The notes below the pieces were generated by a model. The model was given only the letters and a program-made list of their open reading frames with translations, ran no database searches and had not been told where the DNA came from. A program made the position numbers and the translations under genes. Positions 7,989 through 14,912 of a stretch of DNA of 64,000 nt are shown one piece after another (the stretch's first letter is position 1; each line of letters opens with the position of its first letter). The DNA comes from DAMCZI01 sp032095175 (GTDB lineage Bacteria > Bacillota > Clostridia > Clostridiales > Caloramatoraceae), in NCBI GenBank assembly GCA_032095175.1, contig DAMCZI010000018.1, forward strand, positions 1 to 64,000. Reading direction: 5' to 3'.

Positions 7989-9575
7989 ATGAAAAAATTA
8001 ATAAAAAATGGTTTAGTTGTTGATGGAAGTGGAAGTAAGGGATATAAAGCAGATGTATTAATAAATGGAGATAGAATTGAAAAAATAGGAGAAAATATTA
8101 TTGCTGAGGATGCGGAGATTATTGATGCAAAAGGACTTGTAATAGCTCCAGGATTCATTGATACTCATAGCCACAGCGACCTTCAGATCCTTATAGAACC
8201 AGAAGTTATGCCTAAGGTAATGCAAGGAGTTACCACAGAGATGCTTGGTCAGGATGGTATTTCCATGGCACCACTACCAGTGGAGTATGTAAGTCCTTGG
8301 AGAAAAAATCTGGCAGGACTTGATGGGGATAGTGATAAAATAGATTGGACATACAAGGATACTGCAGGATACCTTTCTATGATTGAAAAGGTAAAACCAG
8401 GGCTTAATGAGTGTTATTTAGTACCTCATGGAAATATACGTATGGAAGCTATGGGCTTAGATAACAGGCAGCCTACAGAGGAAGAACTGAATAGAATGGC
8501 ACAAATTACAAGAAGGGAAATGGAGGCAGGTGCCTTTGGACTTTCCACTGGACTTATATACATGCCATGTGCTTATTCAGAATCAAAAGAAATAATTGAA
8601 ATGTGTAAGGTTGTAGCTGAATATGATGGAGTATTTGTAATCCATCAGAGAAGCGAAGCAGATACAATATTAGACTCCATGGAGGAAGTAATAAAAATCG
8701 GAAGAGAATCTGGAGTTAAAATACATTATTCACATTTCAAGGTTTGCGGAAAGAAAAACTGGGACAAGATTGAAAAGGTTATAGAGCTTTTGGAAAAGGC
8801 AAAGGCTGAGGGAATTAGAGTATCCTTTGACCAATATCCTTATGTAGCAGGCAGCACAATGCTTGGAGTTATTCTTCCTCCTTGGGTTCATGATGGAGGA
8901 ACAGACAAGGTAATAGAACGTCTTAAGGATGCAGAGCTTAGGAAAAAAATGATATATGATATAGAAAACGGAATACCAGGATGGGATAACTTTATTGAGT
9001 TTGCTGGGCTTGACCAAATATTTGTTACCAGTGTAAAGAGTAAGAAAAATGAAGATGCTATTGGCCTTAGCCTTGTAGAACTAGGAAAACTCAGAGGGAA
9101 GGACCCATATAATGCTACCTTTGATCTTTTGTTAGAGGAAGAAAATGCTGTAGGAATGGTAGATTTCTATGGTACAGAGGAGCATGTACAGACATTTATG
9201 AAGCTTCCAGAAATGAATGTATGTTCAGATGGCCTTTTAGGAGGTAAGCCTCATCCAAGAGTATATGGAGCCTTTGTTAGAGTGCTTGGTAAATATGTTA
9301 GAGAGGACAAGGCATTAACTCTTGAAGAAGCAGTTTATAAGATGACTAAAAAACCTGCTACTACATTTAACATAAAGGATAGAGGAGAAATTAAGGAAGG
9401 CTTATTGGCAGATATATGTATATTCGATAAGGATAGAGTTATAGATAAGGGAACCTTCACTGAGCCTATACAATATCCTGAAGGAATTGCATATGTAATT
9501 ATAAATGGAGAAGTTGTTATAGACCACGGTAAGCATACAGGAAACCGTTCAGGAAGAGTTGTAAGAAGAAAGTAA
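7989..9575 (+). CDS. N-acyl-D-amino-acid deacylase (D-aminoacylase), amidohydrolase superfamily
   Basis: The 528-residue metal-dependent amidohydrolase releases a D-amino acid and a carboxylate from N-acyl-D-amino acids. Visible elements are the small beta domain at the N-terminus, metal motif APGFIDTHSHSD, HQRSEAD, HYSHFKVCG and the catalytic aspartate in VCSDGLLG. The C-terminal metal-dependent domain ends with an LADICIFD strand typical of the family. Its product could feed DpaL, which accepts D-diaminopropionate; that link is inference from operon order. The binding site is GTGAGGTG before ATG 7989. Confidence 0.9.
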   Translation: MKKLIKNGLVVDGSGSKGYKADVLINGDRIEKIGENIIAEDAEIIDAKGLVIAPGFIDTHSHSDLQILIEPEVMPKVMQGVTTEMLGQDGISMAPLPVEYVSPWRKNLAGLDGDSDKIDWTYKDTAGYLSMIEKVKPGLNECYLVPHGNIRMEAMGLDNRQPTEEELNRMAQITRREMEAGAFGLSTGLIYMPCAYSESKEIIEMCKVVAEYDGVFVIHQRSEADTILDSMEEVIKIGRESGVKIHYSHFKVCGKKNWDKIEKVIELLEKAKAEGIRVSFDQYPYVAGSTMLGVILPPWVHDGGTDKVIERLKDAELRKKMIYDIENGIPGWDNFIEFAGLDQIFVTSVKSKKNEDAIGLSLVELGKLRGKDPYNATFDLLLEEENAVGMVDFYGTEEHVQTFMKLPEMNVCSDGLLGGKPHPRVYGAFVRVLGKYVREDKALTLEEAVYKMTKKPATTFNIKDRGEIKEGLLADICIFDKDRVIDKGTFTEPIQYPEGIAYVIINGEVVIDHGKHTGNRSGRVVRRK

Positions 9576-9623
9576 AGTATTTATGGAAGAATGAATTTAT
9601 TCAGTTGAAGCTGAATGTTGAGG

Positions 9624-9652
9624 CTTCGGGTGGGAATCTATCCCACCTGAAG
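9624..9652 (+). other. Intercistronic hairpin before ridA
   Basis: CTTCGGGTGGGA pairs with TCCCACCTGAAG with no run of T after it. It is more likely an mRNA stability or processing hairpin than a terminator. A second small hairpin (AACTCCAT/ATGGAGTT) lies at 9667-9691. Confidence 0.5.
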
Positions 9653-9724
9653 TAAATATGATATAAACTCCATATAAAGAAGATGGAGTTTGGAAAGTTG
9701 ATAAATTGGGAGGTACATTTATAA

Positions 9725-10099
9725 ATGAAAAAAGTAATTCATACACAAAAGGCACCAGCTGCCATAGGACCATATTCACAGGCTATAGAGGTTAACGGCA
9801 TGATATATACATCAGGACAGCTGCCAGTTAATCCTGCTACAGGAGAAATGCCAAAGGATGTTGAGGAACAGACAGAACAATCTCTTAAGAATGTTTTTGC
9901 TATATTAGAAGAGGCAGGAGTGGACTCTTCAAATGTTATTAAGACCACTGTATTCATAAAGAACATGAATGATTTTCCAAAAATAAACAAGGTATATGAA
10001 ACATTTTTTAAGGAAAGTTATCCAGCTAGATCATGTGTAGAGGTAGCAAGACTTCCTAAGGATGCTCTAGTTGAAATTGAGGTTGTTGCAATCAGATAA
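9725..10099 (+). CDS. ridA: RidA (YjgF/YER057c/UK114) enamine/imine deaminase
   Basis: The 124-residue trimeric deaminase hydrolyses 2-aminoacrylate and other reactive enamines. Family signatures are GPYSQAIEVNGMIYTSGQLP, the catalytic arginine in ARSCVEVARLPKDALVEIEVVA, and the glutamate in that last strand. It follows the deacylase by 149 bases and is the last gene before an intrinsic terminator. Diaminopropionate ammonia-lyase makes aminoacrylate, so a dedicated RidA in the same operon is logical. Binding site GGGAGG lies 10 bases before ATG. Confidence 0.93.
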   Translation: MKKVIHTQKAPAAIGPYSQAIEVNGMIYTSGQLPVNPATGEMPKDVEEQTEQSLKNVFAILEEAGVDSSNVIKTTVFIKNMNDFPKINKVYETFFKESYPARSCVEVARLPKDALVEIEVVAIR

Positions 10100-10126
10100 A
10101 AAAGTTTTATATAATTCTTTAAAAAG

Positions 10127-10164
10127 ACAGCATCTCCTAAAAGTTAAGGGAGGTGCTGTTTTGT
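10127..10164 (+). terminator. Intrinsic terminator of the diaminopropionate operon
   Basis: ACAGCATCTCC pairs with GGGAGGTGCTGT and is followed by TTTTGTG. Confidence 0.8.
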
Positions 10165-10190
10165 GTTATAAATATTATATTATTTATAGT

Positions 10191-10225
10191 TCGCTTGATA
10201 AGTTATAACTTATTTGGCTGCCAGT
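10191..10225. repeat. Palindromic element, family Q, copy 1 (imperfect)
   Basis: The core TAAGTTATAACTTA is followed by TTTGGCTGCCAGTTAAG, as in the perfect copies at 11126 and 13105. The left arm is degenerate. It lies upstream of the arsM-like gene, which is also followed by a Q copy. Confidence 0.6.
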
Positions 10226-10332
10226 TAAGAAGAAATTATTCTGTATAATTGTATATAATATAGGTACCAAGCATATTAGAATTTCTAAAATGGGAGTGCG
10301 TTAAAAGTAATATAAGATAAGGAGTAGTGTGT

Positions 10333-11121
10333 ATGGGATATAAAAAGAAAACTGATATTAGGAATGTGGTTCGTAAAAGTTATGGTAAAATAGCTACTGG
10401 TAAAGTAAAAGATGAAGGGTGTTGTGGCAGTACTATTAAAATTAAAAATTCTGCAAAAGAGATATCTAGGAAAATCGGGTATTCTAATGAAGAAATAAAA
10501 AACGTACCAGAAGGCGCTAACATGGGGCTAGGCTGCGGAAATCCTCAGCTTATTGCGGAGATAAAAGAAGGTGAAACAGTAATTGACCTTGGAAGTGGAG
10601 GAGGATTTGATTGTTTCTTGGCATCAAAGAAGGTAGGTCTAAAGGGATATATAATCGGGGTAGATATGACCCCTGAAATGTTAAATAAATCAAGAATTTT
10701 AGCTAAGAAACATAGGTATATGAATGTAGATTTCAGATTAGGTGAAATTGAAAATCTTCCAGTAGCTGATAACACAGCAGATGTAATTATCTCAAATTGT
10801 GTAATAAACTTATCCCCTAAAAAGCAAAGGGTATATAATGAGGCATATAGAGTATTAAAAAAAGGTGGTAGAGTTGCTGTTTCTGATATAGTCCTAATAA
10901 AAGAATTAACAGAGGAAATGAAGCAAGATGAAAAACTTTATTGTGGCTGAGTTACCGGTGCTTCTTCAGTTGAAGAACTAAAAATATATTTAGAGAGAGC
11001 TGGATTCAGTGATATAAATATTGAAACTAAAGAGGTATCTAAGGAATATGCTGAGAAATGGGCACATAATTTAAGAGTTGGAGAATACATTATGTCCGCT
11101 TCAATAAAGGCGATTAAATAA
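10333..11121 (+). CDS. arsM: Arsenite S-adenosylmethyltransferase with in-frame UGA at the conserved cysteine (candidate selenoprotein)
   Basis: The N-terminal region carries GCCGST. SAM motif I is VIDLGSGGGFDCFLA, then GVDMTPEML and NCVINLSPKKQRVYNEAYRVLKKGG. At codon 206 (10948-10950) the frame meets TGA within LYCG-TGA-VTGASSVEELKIYLERAGF and then runs without interruption to TAA at 11119-11121. ArsM proteins have a conserved, functionally important cysteine in a G-C-V/I-x-GA motif at exactly this place. A 6-bp hairpin with a G in its AGTT loop follows 17 bases after the TGA, as in bacterial SECIS elements. The favoured reading is selenocysteine; the alternative is a nonsense pseudogene truncated at 205 residues. 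ATG 10333 is chosen over GTG 10327 for spacing to AAGGAG. Confidence 0.8.
10948..10978 (+). promoter_or_regulatory. Candidate bacterial SECIS element
   Basis: TTCTTC (10962-10967) pairs with GAAGAA (10972-10977) around the loop AGTT. The loop begins 17 bases after the TGA and has G as its second base. This meets the usual bacterial SECIS rules (short stem, loop 16-37 nt after UGA, G among the first two loop bases). Whether it works is inference. Confidence 0.6.
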
Positions 11122-11125
11122 GTAG

Positions 11126-11161
11126 TGGCAGCCATATAAGTTATAACTTATATGGCTGCCA
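11126..11161. repeat. Perfect 36-bp palindrome, family Q, copy 2
   Basis: Half-site TGGCAGCCATATAAGTTA is joined directly to its complement. It starts 4 bases after the arsM stop codon, so it may also work as a transcript-ending hairpin although there is no long T run. Confidence 0.85.
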
Positions 11162-11335
11162 GTTTAGTATATAGTAATGCTGAGCTGAGGCCAGAAGCTC
11201 AACAGCAGAATTTGAATTCAGTAATTGTAAATACTTAATACTTAATCAAAAAATATATTGCAATTGACCCACCGTCAACTGATATTATTATGCTATAGGA
11301 AGATAAAAAATAAACAGAAGGAGGCATTTAGGTGA

Positions 11336-12262
11336 ATGAGTAAATATATACCTATTCATGAGGTTGCATCTCAGTATAACCTAACTAGCCGAACACTGCG
11401 GTACTGGGAACAGAAAGGGCTTTTCAGTAGTTCTAGAGATTCACAATCAAATTGGCGAGTGTTCGATGATGAGGCTATTGAGTGCATTCGGCTTGTCATA
11501 CTACTGCGTGAAATGGATATAGCTATTAAATACATAAAGGAAATTATTTGCAGTAATAAAACAAGCACAGTAGCAAAGGTTTTTGAAATGCAGCTTAAGA
11601 AATTTCAACATGAAGATAATGAAATAAAGAAAAAGATTAACTTAATCAATAGGTGCTTAGGCGCAGCTAATTCCATCTGTCATGTGAGTGAGGATAATGA
11701 TTTTATAAAAGAAATCACAAGAATTCTAGCTGATCAGATTGATTCAGAACAAGCATTAAAGAGTGAATGGGAGGAGTGCATTATGGAAAATAAACCAATA
11801 TTAACAGGAGCGCTGCGAATTATCTCATTGCCTGCAATGCGATTAGCAGTATGTAATGTTATAAGTCAGTCACCGGAGGATGAAGCATTAAGCAATATAT
11901 TAAATTGGGCTGAGGAAGAAAATCTAATGGGAACCGCTAGAATATTTGGATTTAATACTACTCTGTATAGCCCTGGATGTCCAGAGTATGGTTGGGCAGC
12001 AAGCATTACCATTCCAGAGCAGATAAAGCTGCCTGAGTACTTAGAAGAGAAGCGGATTCCTGGAGGTTTATATGCATCATTTAATAGTACGAATGAGGTA
12101 TATGACTCATGGCAAGTATTAATGAAGTTGCTGAAGGAATGTAAAGAGTATGAGGTAGATAAAGGTCGTCAGTGCCTTGAAGAACATATACTCAGTGGCG
12201 AATGTGAGGTACAGGGGAAGGATTTCTATTTAACCTTATTGGAGCCTATAAAAATAAAATAA
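11336..12262 (+). CDS. MerR-family regulator with GyrI-like effector-binding domain
   Basis: The 308-residue protein has an N-terminal MerR winged helix (IHEVASQYNLTSRTLRYWEQKGLF, then NWRVFDDEAIECIRLVILLREM) and a coiled-coil dimerisation helix near residues 70-110. A C-terminal GyrI/AraC-effector-type domain (TGALRIISLPAMRLAVCNV... GYGW-like EYGWAASITI... IPGGLYASF) probably binds a small hydrophobic cation or drug. It follows arsM by about 200 bases in the same direction but has its own AGAAGGAGG site. Arsenic sensing is not indicated, because no cysteine pair typical of ArsR or metal-binding MerR proteins is seen. The multidrug-sensor type is the better guess. Target genes are unknown. 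Confidence 0.85.
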   Translation: MSKYIPIHEVASQYNLTSRTLRYWEQKGLFSSSRDSQSNWRVFDDEAIECIRLVILLREMDIAIKYIKEIICSNKTSTVAKVFEMQLKKFQHEDNEIKKKINLINRCLGAANSICHVSEDNDFIKEITRILADQIDSEQALKSEWEECIMENKPILTGALRIISLPAMRLAVCNVISQSPEDEALSNILNWAEEENLMGTARIFGFNTTLYSPGCPEYGWAASITIPEQIKLPEYLEEKRIPGGLYASFNSTNEVYDSWQVLMKLLKECKEYEVDKGRQCLEEHILSGECEVQGKDFYLTLLEPIKIK

Positions 12263-12304
12263 TTTTAAATACTCAATAAAAGATTAAATTCGTTAGTAAC
12301 TATA

Positions 12305-12413
12305 TATAAATCGTAAAATTCTTTACATTTTGTTTTTTTAAACAGCCCTGCAGTATTGGTCCGACCTTAGGATGTTTAAAAAGACAAAATGTAATAGAAT
12401 TTTTGATTTATAT
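12305..12413. repeat. Long-stem palindromic element, family P, copy 1
   Basis: The conserved centre AAACAGCCCTGCAGTATTGG, TCCGACCTTAGGATGTTT is flanked by long inverted arms (TATAAATC, AAAATTCT, ACATTTTGT and their complements). Copies at 27552 and 54999 have the same centre but different arm bases that mostly still pair. Confidence 0.75.
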
Positions 12414-12448
12414 TTAGTATAAAATTTTAAAGTAAGGATGTGTAAAGT

Positions 12449-12913
12449 GTGATTAATTTTGCTATTGCAGAAATGAAGGATGTAGAAATATTAAGGGAGA
12501 TTTCTCTAAAATCATTTCATGATGATTTGGTAAAATATGGCGAATTACCGCCTGGAATTGATACTATAGAATGGCACACTTCTAAAATAGAGAATGGTAT
12601 GTACTATAAAATCTTATTAGATGGTGTTATAGCAGGAGGAATAAACTTATATGATCTAGGTGATGGACATTTTTACTTAGGAGCTATCTTTATTTCTCCA
12701 GAATATCAAGGCCAGGGGATTGGTTCAAAGGCAATTGAATTCATAGAGAAGAAATATGACCAAGTTAAGAAATGGACATTAGATACCCCTTATCTGAATA
12801 CTAACAACCACAGATTCTATGAGAAACATGGCTATAGAAGGATAAATGAAATACAGCCTCAAGAAGGTATAGAATTCTACCTTTATATTTATGAAAAGCA
12901 GATGAAGAAATAA
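12449..12913 (+). CDS. GNAT-family N-acetyltransferase
   Basis: The 154-residue single-domain acetyltransferase shows the acetyl-CoA motif ISPEYQGQGIGSKAIEFIEKKY near residues 87-108 and the C-terminal MOTIF B region NNHRFYEKHGYRRINE. It begins with GTG at 12449 after AAGGATG. There are no operon partners; a P-family palindrome lies just upstream. The acceptor substrate cannot be inferred. The family commonly modifies small amines, including antibiotics, or protein N-termini. Confidence 0.88.
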   Translation: MINFAIAEMKDVEILREISLKSFHDDLVKYGELPPGIDTIEWHTSKIENGMYYKILLDGVIAGGINLYDLGDGHFYLGAIFISPEYQGQGIGSKAIEFIEKKYDQVKKWTLDTPYLNTNNHRFYEKHGYRRINEIQPQEGIEFYLYIYEKQMKK

Positions 12914-13009
12914 TTTATAGCTTGTATGCTATTTTGGACAGAATATTGTTTAAAATACAATTTGATTGTGGCACCGCCAGAGTATACAATAAAAACATAT
13001 ATGTGTAAG

Positions 13010-13065
13010 GAAAGTCTACGTTATACCTGTTACGGAGAACCATACCATAAGTAAATAAGGTTAAA
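13010..13065. repeat. Dispersed palindromic repeat, family R, copy 3
   Basis: AAAGTCTACGTTATACCTGT is followed by TACGGAGAACCATACCATAAGTAA. It shares the left part with the copies at 36850 and 56538 and the right part with the copy at 229. Confidence 0.65.
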
Positions 13066-13104
13066 ATTTAGAATTAATTTATATAACTTAAATCAACAAG
13101 TAGC

Positions 13105-13138
13105 GGCAGCCATATAAGTTATAACTTATATGGCTGCC
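13105..13138. repeat. Perfect 34-bp palindrome, family Q, copy 3
   Basis: Half-site GGCAGCCATATAAGTTA is joined to its complement. It overlaps the 3' end of the DUF4317 gene and encodes that protein's last residues (W-Q-P-Y-K-L-stop). Confidence 0.85.
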
Positions 13139-14468
13139 AGTCATCCAAGCCATTAACTGTAGCTTGTTCATCATCATCAATAGGAACAATTATGCATTTT
13201 TGGCCATCAATTATTTGAGTTTTAATTTTAGGTATTTTTTCAGGCTTTACTTGAAGTATAACATCATATTGAGGAGTAAGGTTATTATCCTCTGGATTAG
13301 CAGCCGAAGATTCTTCTAAATTATCATCTAAAGCCGCATCATCCTCATAATCCTTTTTAGAAGCCTCGGCTTCCTTATTCACAACTGTTTCTTGCTGTAT
13401 TTGCTCAAGTTTATTTTGTAGAGTTGCTACTTGCTTTTCAAGCTGTTCTTCCTTTTTTCTTTGGGCATTTGCTTTAAGTAATTTTGGATCAATTAAATTT
13501 TCTGCTAAAGGAAGATCCTCACCAAAGTTTTGTACATAAGATTTTTCAATTTCAGCAGTAGCTTCTTCAGGAACTCCACTTTCCATTAAAAGATTTTGTA
13601 TATCCTTTTTTGTTAAAGTTATAGGTTCACTATCTGTATCCTCATATATTGCATTGTATTCATCTACCATAGTATTTAAGTTTTCTTGTATATCCATATA
13701 AATTTTCTCAGCCTTTTTTTCATCAGTGCTAATAGAATCTTTAACAATTGTTTGGAAGGTTTCTTTTTGGATAGTGGCAGTTTGTTTTGAAGGACAACCT
13801 AAAGCCTTTTCCATTAATTCAGGATGTGTGTCTTTTGCATTTTTAGTGTAGTACATAATAGAATTAACATCTGAACTACGATCAATAAATGCAGGGAACA
13901 CAAAGCCAGAGGTTGGAGCATCCACCACCCAATCTCTAATACGGGCCTTTATTTTCCTTTCTTCTTCAAAGTATCTAAGCCCAGGCTCTGAAAGTGAAAC
14001 AGGACATATCGCACATAGAATATACTCATATACTTCTTCAGATTCATCTATTTTAGCATTATCAGTAGTTTTAGTAATAACATCATAAGCATCATGAAAA
14101 ACTAGTATTAAAAAATTACCAGTGTAATCATAACTATCTATAATGGATTTATAAAAATCTTGAAGCAGAGCATCATCCTTTAATTCGCTTCTTTTAAGCT
14201 GCATAAGAGAAAGCTGTTTTTCATTTTCAAAATTTTCATTAAGTGGAAAGTTAAGTTCTAAAATATTATTACCAATAGTTCCAGATAGGACTTTCTTAGC
14301 AATTTCTAAGTACTTAAAGAACTCATCCTCCTCCAAATTTAAAAAGGTTTCTCTAAAATTTAAAATAATATTTTTTTCACCATTAACATAGCAGCCACAC
14401 ATTTTAGTGAAGGTACAATGATTTTTCTTCAAACGTTTTTTTAACTCAAGGATATCTTTTTTTCTCAT
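13119..14468 (-). CDS. DUF4317 domain-containing protein
   Basis: The 449-residue soluble protein belongs to a clostridial family of unknown function recognised by KKDILELKKRLKKNHCTFTKMCGCYVNGEKN and FPAFIDRSSDVNSIMYYTKN. A charged coiled-coil (about residues 325-365) precedes an acidic low-complexity stretch and a C-terminal strand region (KCIIVPIDDDEQATVNGLDDW). ATG 14468 is used because GAGGTG lies 8 bases upstream; a TTG at 14483 would put it inside the frame. The last six codons lie within a perfect Q palindrome, so the original C-terminus may have been replaced when the repeat arrived. Function is unknown. Confidence 0.85.
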   Translation of the reverse strand: MRKKDILELKKRLKKNHCTFTKMCGCYVNGEKNIILNFRETFLNLEEDEFFKYLEIAKKVLSGTIGNNILELNFPLNENFENEKQLSLMQLKRSELKDDALLQDFYKSIIDSYDYTGNFLILVFHDAYDVITKTTDNAKIDESEEVYEYILCAICPVSLSEPGLRYFEEERKIKARIRDWVVDAPTSGFVFPAFIDRSSDVNSIMYYTKNAKDTHPELMEKALGCPSKQTATIQKETFQTIVKDSISTDEKKAEKIYMDIQENLNTMVDEYNAIYEDTDSEPITLTKKDIQNLLMESGVPEEATAEIEKSYVQNFGEDLPLAENLIDPKLLKANAQRKKEEQLEKQVATLQNKLEQIQQETVVNKEAEASKKDYEDDAALDDNLEESSAANPEDNNLTPQYDVILQVKPEKIPKIKTQIIDGQKCIIVPIDDDEQATVNGLDDWQPYKL

Positions 14469-14679
14469 ATATAAACACCTCAATCTCTAATCTTTTATAT
14501 TTGCAGGCATTAATTAATATAATATTAAGTATAATATTTTTTTTATATTAATTAAAGATTTTATTAGGAAAAGTAAATTAACTAATAATTGATTTTTATG
14601 AATAGAAGATGAAGGTGATTCAGTTTTTTATTTTAGAAGGAGGTGGAATTGATAAGCAGAATATGCCTAAGTAATACAT

Positions 14680-14720
14680 GACTGTATAAAGTTGTATAAC
14701 TTATATGGCTGCAAGTTATA
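14680..14720. repeat. Palindromic element, family Q, copy 4 (degenerate)
   Basis: GACTGTATAAAGTTGTATAAC is followed by TTATATGGCTGCAAGTTATA, a decayed form of the palindromes at 11126 and 13105. Confidence 0.55.
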
Positions 14721-14736
14721 GGCAGATTAAATGTGT

Positions 14737-14857
14737 TATAATCTTAGGTGGAGGTGTTTTATTATGATGATACAACCACTCTGCATTGTTTTTGCTCCAT
14801 GCATTGTCTGATACAGGACAGTAATTGTGCATGGAGCTGTAAAAAAGTTTACTGTCC
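14737..14857 (+). promoter_or_regulatory. Extended -10 promoter and structured leader before the ceramidase-like gene
   Basis: TGTTATAAT at 14734-14742 would start a leader of about 160 nt. Two perfect stems interleave: GCTCCATGCA (14794-14803) with TGCATGGAGC (14828-14837), and GGACAGTAA (14816-14824) with TTACTGTCC (14849-14857). They are either an H-type pseudoknot or mutually exclusive. The first is not followed by T residues, so a simple terminator is unlikely. Confidence 0.5.
14764..14811 (+). CDS. Candidate 15-residue leader peptide
   Basis: The frame MMIQPLCIVFAPCIV follows an AGGTGGAGGTG ribosome binding site and ends at TGA inside the loop of the first leader stem. Translation through it would open the GCTCCATGCA arm. 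That is the usual arrangement for leader-peptide control of the next gene, here the ceramidase-like protein. There is no comparative evidence. Confidence 0.4.
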   Translation: MMIQPLCIVFAPCIV

Positions 14858-14912
14858 CAAATTGGACTTTGCATTCCTTAAATAAAAAATAATAAATAAA
14901 AGGAGCAAAGTT

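Noticed and set aside
9624..9652. Hairpin before ridA as a terminator splitting the operon
   Set aside because: No T run follows; ridA has no obvious promoter of its own and fits the pathway.
10333..10950. Truncated 205-residue ArsM pseudogene
   Set aside because: The reading continues with clear ArsM C-terminal homology and a SECIS-like hairpin, so selenocysteine is favoured. The pseudogene reading stays open until selenocysteine machinery is checked.
10191..11161. arsM flanked by two Q palindromes as a composite transposon
   Set aside because: No transposase, no target duplication, and further Q copies lie elsewhere without such pairing.
14794..14837. Stem before the ceramidase-like gene as an intrinsic terminator
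   Set aside because: The right arm is followed by TGTAAAAAAG, not a T run.
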